Below, one piece after another: positions 25,228 through 34,173 of a stretch of 50,957 nucleotides of DNA (position 1 is the stretch's first letter; every line of letters starts with the position of its first letter). The notes beneath the pieces are model-generated. The model was not told where the DNA came from. It saw nothing but the letters and a program-made list of their open reading frames with translations, and did no database searches. The stretch comes from Akkermansia sp. (GTDB lineage: Bacteria > Verrucomicrobiota > Verrucomicrobiia > Verrucomicrobiales > Akkermansiaceae): assembly GCA_017398765.1 (NCBI GenBank), contig JAFQEY010000010.1, positions 1 to 50,957 of the forward strand, in the 5' to 3' direction. The position numbers were made by a program, and so were the translations under genes.

Positions 25228-26355
25228 TCAGTACACGTCTTTCTGGTAACGCTTGGCCGCTTTCATATCTGCCAGATAAACGGCTGCCTCTTCTTCCGTG
25301 CGGTTGCCGTATTGGGAGATGATGGAGAGCAGAGCCTTTTCCACATCCTTGGCCATGCGGTTAGCATCACCGCACATGTAGAATGCGGCACCTTTTTCCA
25401 ACCACTGCCAGATTTCCTCGCCGGCTTCCTCCATGAGGTTCTGCACATATATTTTGTATGCCTGATCGCGGCTCCAGGCAACGGAGAGCCTGAGCTTGCC
25501 GCTTTCCACAAGAGGCGTGATTTCGTCCTCATAGCAACCGTCTGTCGCCTTGTAAGGATTGCCGAAGAAAAGCCACATGGGACCTGCTGCATTGTCTGCC
25601 ACACGTTGCTGCCAGAAAGCGCGGAACGGTGCAATGCCGGTGCCGGGCCCCACCATGATGATGGGGGTGTTCCCGTCCTCCGGCAGGCGGAAATTCTTGT
25701 TGCTGTGAACAAAAACCTTTACCTTGTCGCCGGCTTTCAAGCGGTCTGCCATGAACGTGGAGCAGACGCCCTTGCGGTCACGGCCGTTGCAGGTGTAGCG
25801 CACGGCTCCCACGCAAAGGGATACCTGCCCCGGCACGGCATCCGGGCTGCTGGCTATGGAGTACAGGCGGGCATTCATTTTGCCTAAAATGCCAACGAAA
25901 GCGGCCGCATCTGCAAACGTTGCTTTCATGGCTTCATCCGTGGCGACATCCAGCAAATCACGCCCGCAGATATAGTCTTTGAGTGCCTCCTTGTCTGCCA
26001 GTATGGCGGCGAGTTTATCGCTGTTGGCTACGGCATTCCATTTGGTCAGTGTGCCTTTCTTCAGGTTGGTTATGTCGTAGGTGGTGATAAGGGCTTCACG
26101 CAGCGTGGTGCTGCTGCCGTCCGGCAGGGGTACTTCTGCCGCAGCTTCCAGCCCCAGCGCATGAATGAGCGCATCAACCAGCTCAGGGTCATTGTTGGGG
26201 ATTACGCCCAGGGCATCACCCGTGGTGTAGGTCAGACCGGAGCCCTCCAGACTGTAGTCTACGTGAATGGTTTCTTTGGCACTTCCGGGTTTTGTGACGG
26301 GGCGGACATCCACCACGGTGGACGGGAACGGATTCTTGATGCTGTACGGTTCCAT
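25228..26355 (-). CDS. CysJ-type NADPH-FAD reductase without flavodoxin domain
   Basis: 375 residues matching the FAD/NADPH half of sulfite reductase flavoprotein alpha subunit. Seen: RLYSIASSP (FAD), KGVCSTFMADRL, GPGTGIAPFRAFWQQR (NADPH), FYMCGDANRMAKDVE and the ending AAKRYQKDVY with the stacking C-terminal Tyr. E. coli CysJ is about 600 residues because it carries an N-terminal FMN flavodoxin domain, which is absent here. Electrons must go to a separate flavodoxin, ferredoxin or hemoprotein. Sulfite reduction is plausible but not shown. No cysI or cysH lies nearby. Confidence 0.9.
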   Translation of the reverse strand: MEPYSIKNPFPSTVVDVRPVTKPGSAKETIHVDYSLEGSGLTYTTGDALGVIPNNDPELVDALIHALGLEAAAEVPLPDGSSTTLREALITTYDITNLKKGTLTKWNAVANSDKLAAILADKEALKDYICGRDLLDVATDEAMKATFADAAAFVGILGKMNARLYSIASSPDAVPGQVSLCVGAVRYTCNGRDRKGVCSTFMADRLKAGDKVKVFVHSNKNFRLPEDGNTPIIMVGPGTGIAPFRAFWQQRVADNAAGPMWLFFGNPYKATDGCYEDEITPLVESGKLRLSVAWSRDQAYKIYVQNLMEEAGEEIWQWLEKGAAFYMCGDANRMAKDVEKALLSIISQYGNRTEEEAAVYLADMKAAKRYQKDVY

Positions 26356-26395
26356 GGATTTTATCTTGTTTTTGGTGAGTTTTTGTTGAGTAAAG

Positions 26396-26427
26396 CACCG
26401 CAGCCGGGTAAATCCCGGGCTGCGGTG
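26396..26427 (-). terminator. Terminator after fabH
   Basis: A 10-bp stem CACCGCAGCC (26396-26405) with GGCTGCGGTG (26418-26427), with extra G/C pairs inside. A CTTTACT tract follows on the minus strand. It lies between fabH and the reductase gene. Confidence 0.7.
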
Positions 26428-26455
26428 AGGAAGTGGGTGGTATATTCCGGCTGCA

Positions 26456-27472
26456 TCACAGACGAATGGCTGCGGAACTCCAGGTGAGCCCGGCTCCGAA
26501 AGTGACCATCAGGACGATATCGCCTTTTTGGGCCTTGCCAGTGCGTATGGCTTCATCCAAGGCGATTGCGCAGGCCGCGCCTGAGGTGTTGCCATATTTT
26601 TGCAGGTTAATGAACACCCGGTCAACCGGAATCCCCAATCGGTCTGCAACAGCGTTGATGATGCGAAGGTTGGCCTGGTGGGGAATCACCACGTTTACCT
26701 CTTCCGGCTTGATTCCGGTACGGTGAATCAGTGATAGTGCAGAGTCCTTCATGTGTGACACCGCATGGCGGAATACCTCATTGCCACGCATGGCCAGTGT
26801 GTAGAGCTTCTCGTGGATGTTGTCCTCCGTTGTCGGGATGGCAGAGCCGCCACCGGGGACCAGCAGCAAATCTGTCAGGGTGCCGTCTGACCCGATGTCG
26901 GATGCAAGAACAGCACTGTCCCCCTCTATGCCCGTGCCTGTCTGCAGCACGGCCGCGCCCGCGCCGTCTCCAAAGAGTACACAGGTGGCGCGGTCTTCCC
27001 AGTTTACAATGTGGCTGAGCTTTTCGCTGGAGATGATAAGGGCTGTTCTGGCCTGGCCGCAGCCGATGTACTGTACTGCTGTTTTGAGGGCAAAGAGGAA
27101 GCTGGAGCAGGCGGCGGAGATATCAAATGCCGCCGCATTTTTGGCACCGATATTTGCTTGAACATAGCACGCCGTGGACGGAGTAAAAGTGTCCGGGGTA
27201 ACTGTTCCTACGATGATGAGATCTATCTCATCAGGGGTTACTCCGGCTGCTTCCATGGCTCGCAGAGCCGCCTTTGTTGCCATGTCGCTCGTCTTTTCAC
27301 CGGGGGCGGCAATACGCCGCTCTTCAATACCCGTTCGGGCTACTATCCATTCGTTGGATGTATCCACCATCTTCTCCAAATCCGAGTTGGTGAGCCGACG
27401 CTCCGGAACATACGACCCCGTGCCGATGAGTGCCACGGGAAGCCGCTTGAAAGGTTTTGTCAAGTCGTTCAT
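26456..27472 (-). CDS. fabH: 3-oxoacyl-[ACP] synthase III
   Basis: 338 residues from the ATG at 27472; the upstream in-frame Met gives a non-family extension overlapping the promoter. FabH condenses acetyl-CoA with malonyl-ACP to start fatty acid synthesis. The catalytic triad is visible: Cys in DISAACSSFLFA, His in VIPHQANLRI, Asn in KYGNTSGAACA. WIVARTGIEERRIA is typical of the family N-terminal half. It stands alone here, without plsX or fabD next to it. Confidence 0.95.
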   Translation of the reverse strand: MNDLTKPFKRLPVALIGTGSYVPERRLTNSDLEKMVDTSNEWIVARTGIEERRIAAPGEKTSDMATKAALRAMEAAGVTPDEIDLIIVGTVTPDTFTPSTACYVQANIGAKNAAAFDISAACSSFLFALKTAVQYIGCGQARTALIISSEKLSHIVNWEDRATCVLFGDGAGAAVLQTGTGIEGDSAVLASDIGSDGTLTDLLLVPGGGSAIPTTEDNIHEKLYTLAMRGNEVFRHAVSHMKDSALSLIHRTGIKPEEVNVVIPHQANLRIINAVADRLGIPVDRVFINLQKYGNTSGAACAIALDEAIRTGKAQKGDIVLMVTFGAGLTWSSAAIRL

Positions 27473-27510
27473 AATGCGATATAGGCTGACAGGTTCACTC
27501 CTGTTTCGAG

Positions 27511-27543
27511 AGTATACTATCACTTTTTTTTTCTCTTGGCGAG
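27511..27543 (-). promoter_or_regulatory. Putative fabH promoter region
   Basis: Minus strand TATACT (27516-27511) is a good -10. Upstream lies a nine-A tract and CTCGCCAAGAGA (27543-27532), a 12-mer also found at the ptsH -35. A standard -35 at 17 nt is not clear. Confidence 0.35.
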
Positions 27544-27662
27544 AAAAAATTAACTAATTACTTATAATTAACTACATGCGAGCCCCATATCAGGGGCCGG
27601 ATTCATCGGCTGCGGGTGGCGGTGAAATATTACCGCTCTCTTCCCTGTTCAACATATTCCGC

Positions 27663-27691
27663 TTGACGGCGCATCAGCTCTCTGCTAGCAT
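27663..27691 (+). promoter_or_regulatory. Promoter of ppa (predicted leaderless)
   Basis: TTGACG (27663-27668), 17-nt spacer, TAGCAT (27686-27691). The ATG at 27698 is exactly 6 nt beyond the -10. Between this and the fabH promoter (27544-27662) I see no gene. Confidence 0.5.
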
Positions 27692-27697
27692 GTGAGC

Positions 27698-28183
27698 ATG
27701 AGAGTTGTAGAAGCACGTATCGAAATCCCCATGGGAAGCCGCAATAAATATGAGGTGGATGAAAAGACCGGGCGTATCAAGCTGGACAGGGTTCTGTATT
27801 CCTCCGTTTATTATCCCGCTGAGTACGGGTTTGTGGAGAAAACGCGTTACCTGGATGGTGACCCGCTGGATATTCTGGTATTTACCTCGGCCCCTACTTT
27901 TCCGGGGTGCTACGTGGATTGCCGTATTATCGGCGGGATGGACATGATTGACTGTGGGGAGCCTGACGTGAAAATTCTTGCCGTCAATGTTGGCGACCCA
28001 CGTTATGAGCATGTCAATACCGTTCAGGATCTGGCACCACATTATCTGCAGGAAATTCAGAACTTTTTCCTCACTTACAAGACCCTTCAGAACAAGAAAA
28101 CAGAGGTGGGAGATTTTTTCAGTGTAGAGAAAGCAGAGGCTATACTGGAGGAATCCATTGCCCGGTATCGTGAGGAGTCGTGA
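27698..28183 (+). CDS. ppa: Inorganic pyrophosphatase (family I)
   Basis: 161 residues from the ATG at 27698; a GTG 6 nt earlier is in frame but overlaps the promoter spacing. The enzyme hydrolyses PPi to phosphate and pulls biosynthetic reactions forward. Seen: NKYEVDEKTG, YYPAEYGFVEKT and the metal-binding signature DGDPLDILV (D53, D55, D58). It stands alone between fabH and pflB. Confidence 0.95.
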   Translation: MRVVEARIEIPMGSRNKYEVDEKTGRIKLDRVLYSSVYYPAEYGFVEKTRYLDGDPLDILVFTSAPTFPGCYVDCRIIGGMDMIDCGEPDVKILAVNVGDPRYEHVNTVQDLAPHYLQEIQNFFLTYKTLQNKKTEVGDFFSVEKAEAILEESIARYREES

Positions 28184-28273
28184 GATAATTCCGAAACTAC
28201 GTTGCAAGTAGTGTTTCTGCCTTGCCGGAGCCTGCCTGCCGACCCCGTAAATTCTGTTGGAGAATTCTTTAAT

Positions 28274-28307
28274 ACCCTTGACACAAGGGTGGTTTTTGCG
28301 GTATGAT
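28274..28307 (+). promoter_or_regulatory. pflB promoter with inverted repeat over the -35
   Basis: Perfect TTGACA (28278-28283), 18-nt spacer, TATGAT (28302-28307). The -35 lies in a perfect inverted repeat ACCCTTG-ACA-CAAGGGT (28274-28290). This is an operator-like site, perhaps for redox or anaerobic control; the regulator is unknown. Confidence 0.6.
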
Positions 28308-28383
28308 GCCCTGTGACAAGAACGCCTCATACAGGCAGAATTGCTATCGGTAATTTATAAATATTCCAAAAATCATTCAAAAT

Positions 28384-30648
28384 ATGAGCACAACGACAGA
28401 CGAACAGGTACAAGCCTGCGCAGTAGTGGGCTGGCAGAGCTTCAAGCCGGGTGTGTGGCAGAATGAAATCAACGTGCGTGATTTCATTCAGCAGAACTAC
28501 ACCCCCTACACGGGTGGTGATGATTTTCTCGCCGGCCCGACTTCCCGCACGGAGAAGCTGTGGGACACGGTAAAGGACTTGCTCAAGAAAGAAATAGAGG
28601 CCGGCGGCGTGTTGGATGCGGATACGGAGGTGGTGTCCTCCATCATTTCTCATGCGCCGGGCTATATCGACAAGGAGCTGGAGACTATCGTTGGTCTGCA
28701 GACGGATGCTCCGCTGAAGCGCGCCCTCATGCCTTTCGGCGGTGTGCGTATGGCTCACCATGCGCTGGAGGCATACGGCTTCACCATGAGCAAAAAGACG
28801 CTGGATGCGTTCAAGACGCTGCGCAAGACACACAATGACGGCGTGTTTGATGCCTACACTTCCTCCATCCGCGCGGCACGCTCTGCCGGTATTGTGACCG
28901 GTCTGCCGGATGCCTACGGCCGCGGACGTATCATCGGTGACTACCGCCGTGTGGCGCTGTACGGTATTGACAAACTGATAGCCTGCCGCCGCAAGGATTT
29001 GAAGGAACGCGAGAATCTGGTGCTGACGGATGATGTCATCCGCCTGCGCGAGGAGCTCAACGAGCAGATTCGCGCTCTGGATGAGTTGGCACAGATGGGT
29101 GAGTCCTACGGCTGCGACCTGCGCCGCCCGGCCACGAACTCCCGCGAGGCGGTGCAGTGGACCTACCTTGGCTATCTGGCTGCGGTGAAGGAGCAGAACG
29201 GTGCCGCCATGTCTTTGGGCCGCGTGTCCACCTTCTTTGACATTTATTTCACCCGCGATCTGGAGCAGGGCACCATCACAGAAGCCGAGATTCAGGAGCT
29301 CATGGATCACTTCGTCATGAAGCTGCGCATGGTACGCTTCATCCGCACCACGGAGTACAACAACCTCTTCTCCGGAGACCCCACCTGGGTGACGGAATCC
29401 ATCGGCGGTATGGGCGAGGACGGTCGCACGCTGGTGACTCGCAGCTCTTTCCGCATGCTGCAGACGCTCTACAATCTGGGGCCGGCTCCGGAGCCGAACC
29501 TGACGGTACTGTGGTCCACGCAGCTGCCGGAGGGCTTCAAGCGTTTCTGCGCCAAGGTGTCCATCGAGACATCTTCCGTGCAGTATGAGAACGATGACCT
29601 GATGCGCCCGTACTGGGGAGATGACTATGGCATTGCCTGCTGCGTGTCAGCCATGCGCATTGGCAAGCAGATGCAGTTCTTCGGAGCCCGCGCAAACCTG
29701 GCCAAGTGTCTGCTCTACGCTCTCAACGGTGGTGTGGATGAGGTCAAGTTCAAGCAGGTGGCTCCGGTTTCCCCGCGCTATGAGGGCGATGTGCTGGAGT
29801 ATGACAAGGTGATGGAGCTCTTCGACAAGATGCAGGATTGGCTCGCCAAGACCTATATCGATGCGCTCAACGTCATCCACTACATGCACGATAAGTACTG
29901 CTATGAGCGCATCGAGATGGCTCTGCACGACCCGGAAATTCTGCGCACCATGGCCTGTGGTATCGCCGGTCTTTCCGTGGCGGCCGATTCGCTGTCCGCC
30001 ATCAAGTATGGCAAGGTGACGGCTATCCGCAATGAGGAAGGCTACATTGTGGACTTCAAGACGGAGGGCGATTTCCCCTGCTACGGCAACAACGACCCGC
30101 GCGTGGACGAGATTGCCTGCTCGCTTGTGACTAACTTCATGAACAAGATTCGCAAGCTGCACACCTACCGCAACTCGCTGCCCACCCAGTCCATCCTCAC
30201 CATCACCTCCAACGTGGTATACGGCAAGAAGACCGGCAACACCCCGGACGGCCGCCGCGCCGGCGAGCCCTTCGCCCCCGGAGCCAACCCCATGCACGGG
30301 CGTGATAAGAATGGTTCCGTGGCCTCCATGCTCTCCGTGGCCAAGCTTTCCTACGATGACTCGCAGGACGGTATCTCCTACACCTTCTCCATTGTGCCTG
30401 GCGCACTGGGCAAGGATGAGGCGGAGCGAGAGGGCAAGCTGGTATCGCTGTTGGATGCCTACTTCGCCGCCACCGGTCACCACATCAACGTGAATGTATT
30501 GGAGCGAGAGACACTCATTGATGCCATGGAGCACCCGGAGAAGTACCCGCAGCTCACCATCCGCGTGTCCGGCTATGCGGTGAACTTTATCAAGCTCACC
30601 CGCGAGCAGCAGCTGGAGGTCATCAGCCGTACTTTCCATACCAAGTAA
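28384..30648 (+). CDS. pflB: Pyruvate formate-lyase
   Basis: A 754-residue glycyl-radical enzyme that converts pyruvate and CoA to acetyl-CoA and formate without oxygen. The adjacent catalytic cysteines are C419-C420 in [14 protein letters not shown]. The glycyl radical site is G730 in the C-terminal [12 protein letters not shown]. The length and the start ([20 protein letters not shown]) match true PflB rather than diol dehydratase relatives. The gene for its activase follows. A strong promoter lies upstream. It indicates mixed-acid fermentation. Confidence 0.97.
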   Translation: MSTTTDEQVQACAVVGWQSFKPGVWQNEINVRDFIQQNYTPYTGGDDFLAGPTSRTEKLWDTVKDLLKKEIEAGGVLDADTEVVSSIISHAPGYIDKELETIVGLQTDAPLKRALMPFGGVRMAHHALEAYGFTMSKKTLDAFKTLRKTHNDGVFDAYTSSIRAARSAGIVTGLPDAYGRGRIIGDYRRVALYGIDKLIACRRKDLKERENLVLTDDVIRLREELNEQIRALDELAQMGESYGCDLRRPATNSREAVQWTYLGYLAAVKEQNGAAMSLGRVSTFFDIYFTRDLEQGTITEAEIQELMDHFVMKLRMVRFIRTTEYNNLFSGDPTWVTESIGGMGEDGRTLVTRSSFRMLQTLYNLGPAPEPNLTVLWSTQLPEGFKRFCAKVSIETSSVQYENDDLMRPYWGDDYGIACCVSAMRIGKQMQFFGARANLAKCLLYALNGGVDEVKFKQVAPVSPRYEGDVLEYDKVMELFDKMQDWLAKTYIDALNVIHYMHDKYCYERIEMALHDPEILRTMACGIAGLSVAADSLSAIKYGKVTAIRNEEGYIVDFKTEGDFPCYGNNDPRVDEIACSLVTNFMNKIRKLHTYRNSLPTQSILTITSNVVYGKKTGNTPDGRRAGEPFAPGANPMHGRDKNGSVASMLSVAKLSYDDSQDGISYTFSIVPGALGKDEAEREGKLVSLLDAYFAATGHHINVNVLERETLIDAMEHPEKYPQLTIRVSGYAVNFIKLTREQQLEVISRTFHTK

Positions 30649-30668
30649 AGGCGTAACAATCTAAATCA

Positions 30669-30733
30669 GGAAGCTCGGAGCACAGGCTCAGGTGGTAACA
30701 CCTGTGGGAGTGACCCGCCGAGCTTCCTTTTTT
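30669..30733 (+). terminator. Branched rho-independent terminator/attenuator between pflB and pflA
   Basis: A 10-bp closing stem GGAAGCTCGG (30669-30678) with CCGAGCTTCC (30718-30727) is followed by TTTTTT. The 39-nt interior can form either CACAGG/CCTGTG or CAGGTG/CACCTG, not both. This could tune read-through into pflA. Confidence 0.75.
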
Positions 30734-30756
30734 CAATTCATCAATCTGATGTTCAC

Positions 30757-31485
30757 ATGGGGTTGGTTCACTCAGTTGAATCCTGCGGAACAGTAGATGG
30801 ACCGGGCATACGCTTTGTTCTGTTCCTTTCCGGGTGCAGCCTGCGCTGCCGCTACTGCCACAACCCGGATACCTCTTACACCCGGCGGGGAACGGAGCGG
30901 TCGGCTGAGGATGTGTTGGAGGAGATTTCCCGCTACCGTGATTTTCTGGTGAACGCGGGTGGCGGGGTGACCATCTCCGGCGGAGATCCTCTCTTCCAGC
31001 CGGAATTTACCCGTGCCATTCTGCGGGGCTGCAAGGCCATGGGGCTGCACACCTGTCTGGATACCTCCGGTCACTTGGGAGCCAATGCAGATGAGGTGTT
31101 GCTCTCCCTTACCGATTTGGTACTGCTGGATATCAAAGCGTGGAATCCTGAGCAGTACCGCAAGCTGACCGCGCAGCCGCTCCAACCCACGCTTGATTTT
31201 GCCGAGCGTCTGGCAGCCATGGGGAAACCCGTTTGGCTGCGCTATGTGCTTGTACCCGGGCTGACTGATCAACTTAATGATATTGAAGCACTCTCCCGAT
31301 ATGCTGCCGGATTGGGAAATATCCGCCGGGTGGATGTGCTGCCCTTCCACCAGATGGGGCGTTACAAATGGCAGGAGCTTGGTCTTGATTATACACTGGG
31401 GGAAACAGCCCCCCCCGAACCTGAACTCACTGAGCGTGTCCGTGCCATCTTCCGCTGCCGTGGTTTTGCGGAATGTACCTATTGA
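30757..31485 (+). CDS. pflA: Pyruvate formate-lyase activating enzyme
   Basis: A 242-residue radical-SAM enzyme that makes the glycyl radical on PflB. The [4Fe-4S] cluster motif CSLRCRYC (C27, C31, C34) follows DGPGIRFVLFLSG. The SAM-binding GGVTISGGDPLFQPEF is present, as are LDTSGHLG and LLDIKAWNPEQY. The ATG at 30757 is 108 nt after pflB with a terminator between, so expression depends on read-through or a promoter I could not identify. A TGA-linked ATG at 30749 is out of frame. Confidence 0.95.
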   Translation: MGLVHSVESCGTVDGPGIRFVLFLSGCSLRCRYCHNPDTSYTRRGTERSAEDVLEEISRYRDFLVNAGGGVTISGGDPLFQPEFTRAILRGCKAMGLHTCLDTSGHLGANADEVLLSLTDLVLLDIKAWNPEQYRKLTAQPLQPTLDFAERLAAMGKPVWLRYVLVPGLTDQLNDIEALSRYAAGLGNIRRVDVLPFHQMGRYKWQELGLDYTLGETAPPEPELTERVRAIFRCRGFAECTY

Positions 31486-31538
31486 AGCGTTTCATGCACT
31501 ATTGCCTCAGCCCCCTTTACCTTGGGGCATAGCTTCGC

Positions 31539-31631
31539 TTATTCTACCTCTCGCACTACCTCCATTTCATTTTTGCTGACGGGCATGTACTCCGTCTTTT
31601 CGCCGTAGCGAGTAGAGAGTTTAACACGCAT
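31539..31631 (-). CDS. Possible small ORF in the pflA-rplX gap (low confidence)
   Basis: The stretch 31486-31828 has no convincing gene. On the minus strand a frame runs from 31712 to a TAA at 31539. From the only ATG (31631) it encodes 30 residues with a natural-looking composition (RVKLSTRYGEKTEYMPVSK). No start codon is seen further up before the TAG at 31713. It may be a tiny protein, a remnant of a longer gene, or chance. No ribosome binding site is evident. Confidence 0.25.
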   Translation of the reverse strand: MRVKLSTRYGEKTEYMPVSKNEMEVVREVE

Positions 31632-31828
31632 GGCAGCGGCTTTATCCGCCGCTATTACACTGCGGAAAGGGGGCGTTGTTTCATGTTCATGACCATTTGT
31701 GATGCGAGAAGCCTATCAGATTCAGAAAGAGCGTCAATGTTATATTCGTGATGCGCGAACTGGAGACTCACGCGGGCGCGTGTTAAGACAAAAAAGGTAA
31801 AAAAGAGTTAAAAATTACGTAATTTTGC

Positions 31829-31857
31829 TTGACGGATTGGCAAAGTATGTGTAGACT
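31829..31857 (+). promoter_or_regulatory. Promoter of the ribosomal protein operon from rplX
   Basis: TTGACG (31829-31834), 17-nt spacer, TAGACT (31852-31857). The leader to rplX is about 50 nt. It shows that this operon starts at L24 here. Confidence 0.6.
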
Positions 31858-31915
31858 ATGCGCCCCGCACTACAGGTGTAGTGTGGCTCGAACACGTAAA
31901 CAATAAACACACACG

Positions 31916-32140
31916 ATGAAGACCCACGTGAAGAAAGGTGACAACGTTCTCGTTATCGCCGGCAAGAACAAGGGCAAGCGTGGTGTCGTTCTGTCCGTGA
32001 ACGCTGCTAAGCAGACCGTAATCGTGGAGGGTGCTCGCACCCTCAAGAAGGCTACCAAGCCCAGCGAATCCGATCCCGAAGGCGGTATCAAGGACATTGA
32101 CGGCCCCATCCACATCTCCAATGTGAAGAAAGAGAGCTGA
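31916..32140 (+). CDS. rplX: 50S ribosomal protein L24
   Basis: 74 residues. KOW-motif protein with [20 protein letters not shown] and the C-terminal GPIHISNV. L24 nucleates early assembly of the large subunit. In most bacteria rplN (L14) precedes it in the spc operon; here a promoter does. Confidence 0.96.
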   Translation: MKTHVKKGDNVLVIAGKNKGKRGVVLSVNAAKQTVIVEGARTLKKATKPSESDPEGGIKDIDGPIHISNVKKES

Positions 32141-32214
32141 TGCCGAAAGGCAGCACCTCCGCGCTTAAGCCATCAATCATCAAATACTAACAACAGAGCT
32201 GACCCGCTAAAAAT

Positions 32215-32787
32215 ATGAGCACACCTACATTGCTTACATACTACAAGGAGAAGGTCGTTCCGGCCCTCCAGGCGAAGCATCAGTACACCAACGTGCACCA
32301 GATCCCCCGTCTTGAAAAGATTGTGGTGACTACGTGCATGGGCAAGCACCCCGACCGCAAGCAGGCTGTTGAGGACGCTGTGGCTGAAATCGCCAAAATC
32401 ACCGGCCAGAAGCCGGCTATGACCTACGCCCGCAAGAGCGTGGCTAACTTCAAACTCCGCGAGGGTGAAGTCCTCGGCGCCCGTGTGACGCTGCGTTCCA
32501 CCCAGATGTGGGAGTTCCTTGATCGCTTCATCAACATTACCGCTCCCAACATTCGCGACTTCCGTGGTCTGCCCACCAAGTCCTTTGACGGCCGCGGTAA
32601 CTACGCCATCGGTATTCCGGATCAGTCCATCTTCCCGGAGATTGAGCTGGACCAGATTAAGCGCAATATCGGTTTCGACATCATCTTCGTGACGACCGCT
32701 AACACGGACGACGAGGGTCGCGACCTGCTTGCTGAGCTGGGTATCCCCTTCCGCAAGCCCAACAAGAAGACTGAAGAAAACGCCTAA
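32215..32787 (+). CDS. rplE: 50S ribosomal protein L5
   Basis: 190 residues. Seen: IPRLEKIVVTTCMGKHPDRK, NIRDFRGLPTKSFDGRGNYA and NTDDEGRDLLAELGIPFRKP, all typical of L5, which binds 5S rRNA. The gene for S14 normally follows but is missing; rpsH begins after 13 nt. Confidence 0.97.
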   Translation: MSTPTLLTYYKEKVVPALQAKHQYTNVHQIPRLEKIVVTTCMGKHPDRKQAVEDAVAEIAKITGQKPAMTYARKSVANFKLREGEVLGARVTLRSTQMWEFLDRFINITAPNIRDFRGLPTKSFDGRGNYAIGIPDQSIFPEIELDQIKRNIGFDIIFVTTANTDDEGRDLLAELGIPFRKPNKKTEENA

Positions 32788-32800
32788 CTAATTTACGACC

Positions 32801-33202
32801 ATGGCAGTATTAAGTGATCCTATCGCAGATTTCCTCACTCGCGTGAAGAACGCCGGTATCGCCCGTAACGAGTCATTCTCCGTACCTTTCTCCGGAATCA
32901 AGGCTGAAATCGCCCGCATTCTGCAGGAGGAAGGCTACATCTGGAGCTATGAGGTGAAGGGTGAAGGCAAGGACAAGGCCATCGTGGTTAAGTCCAAGTT
33001 CACGAAGGAAGGCAAGTCCATCGTCACGGATGTGAAGCGCTGCTCCAAGCCGGGCCGCCGCATCTATGTGCACTCCGCCGATATCCCGACCGTGATGAAC
33101 GGTCTTGGTATCTCCATCGTGTCCACCTCTCGCGGTCTGATGACGGGCGCCAAGGCCCGCAAGCAGCAGCTGGGTGGCGAGCTTATCGCTCTCGTTTGGT
33201 AA
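32801..33202 (+). CDS. rpsH: 30S ribosomal protein S8
   Basis: 133 residues. MAVLSDPIADFLTRVKNAG at the start and GISIVSTSRGLMTGAKAR near the end are the S8 signature. S8 binds helix 21 of 16S rRNA and in E. coli represses the spc operon. Confidence 0.97.
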   Translation: MAVLSDPIADFLTRVKNAGIARNESFSVPFSGIKAEIARILQEEGYIWSYEVKGEGKDKAIVVKSKFTKEGKSIVTDVKRCSKPGRRIYVHSADIPTVMNGLGISIVSTSRGLMTGAKARKQQLGGELIALVW

Positions 33203-33233
33203 CTATTAACACTTAACCTTATAACAGAATACA

Positions 33234-33773
33234 ATGTCTCGAGTAGGTAAGAAAGTGATTGCTATCCCCGCCGGTGTTACGGTGACGATTGAGGGTAGTG
33301 CTGTTACCGTCAAGGGTGGTAAGGGTGAGCTGAGCTGGACGCTTCCTGAGGGTATCACCGCCGCTGTGGAGGGTACGACCCTCACCGTCAGCCGCGCAGA
33401 TGAGTCCCGCAAGCTTCGTGCTCTTCACGGCACCAACCGTTCCCTCCTGGCCAACATGGTGGAGGGCGTTTCCAAGGGTTTCACGAAGAACCTTGAGATC
33501 GTGGGCGTGGGCTTCAAGGCCGCTGTCAAGGGCAGCGCTCTGGACCTCGTTCTCGGTAAGTCCCACCCCATCCTGCACCCGATTCCTGCCGGTCTGACCG
33601 TGACGGTTGCCGACAACACGAAGGTGAAGGTTGAGGGTATTGATAAGCAGCTCGTCGGCCAGTTCGCCGCTGAGGTTCGCGGGTACTATCCGCCCGAGCC
33701 GTACAAGGGCAAGGGTATCCACTATGTGGGTGAGTACATCCGCCGCAAGGAAGGCAAGAGCGTCGGTAAGTAA
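33234..33773 (+). CDS. rplF: 50S ribosomal protein L6
   Basis: 179 residues. SRVGKKVIAIPAGVTVTIEG at the start and the C-terminal signature PEPYKGKGIHYVGE identify L6, which binds near the factor-binding region of 23S rRNA. Confidence 0.97.
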   Translation: MSRVGKKVIAIPAGVTVTIEGSAVTVKGGKGELSWTLPEGITAAVEGTTLTVSRADESRKLRALHGTNRSLLANMVEGVSKGFTKNLEIVGVGFKAAVKGSALDLVLGKSHPILHPIPAGLTVTVADNTKVKVEGIDKQLVGQFAAEVRGYYPPEPYKGKGIHYVGEYIRRKEGKSVGK

Positions 33774-33802
33774 TCATAAAACAATAGAAAGTTTAACACA
33801 AC

Positions 33803-34153
33803 ATGAGCACTATCAATCGCAAAGCCATCCGCAGCCGCGTACATGCCCGTATCCGCAAGAAGCTTTCCGGTACGTCTGCACGCCCCCGTCTGGCTGTCAA
33901 TTTCTCCAACCAGCATGTGTATGCCCAGGTAATCGACGATACCAAGGGAGTGACGCTCTGCTCTGCCTGCACCAAGCAGCTTGAGCTGAAGAAGGCCAAC
34001 GCCGAGACCGCCGCCAAGGTGGGTACCGCCGTTGCCGAGCGCGCCCTGGCCGCCGGTATCACTGAGGTCGTATTCGATCGTGGTGGTTTCCTCTATCACG
34101 GAAAGGTGAAGGCTCTGGCCGATGCCGCCCGTGAAGCCGGTCTCAAATTCTAA
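33803..34153 (+). CDS. rplR: 50S ribosomal protein L18
   Basis: 116 residues. [20 protein letters not shown] and the C-terminal [20 protein letters not shown] are L18 blocks. It binds 5S rRNA together with L5. Confidence 0.97.
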   Translation: MSTINRKAIRSRVHARIRKKLSGTSARPRLAVNFSNQHVYAQVIDDTKGVTLCSACTKQLELKKANAETAAKVGTAVAERALAAGITEVVFDRGGFLYHGKVKALADAAREAGLKF

Positions 34154-34173
34154 TCTAGAAAGGTCTCAAATAA

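Noticed and set aside
30669..30733. ZTP (pfl-type) riboswitch near pflB/pflA
   Set aside because: The conserved ZTP core I would expect (including CCGCCUGGGC) is absent and the element lies after pflB, not before it. A terminator is the simpler reading.
32787..32801. Small S14 gene hidden between L5 and S8
   Set aside because: Only 13 nt separate the two genes, and no CxxC-containing frame is present nearby.
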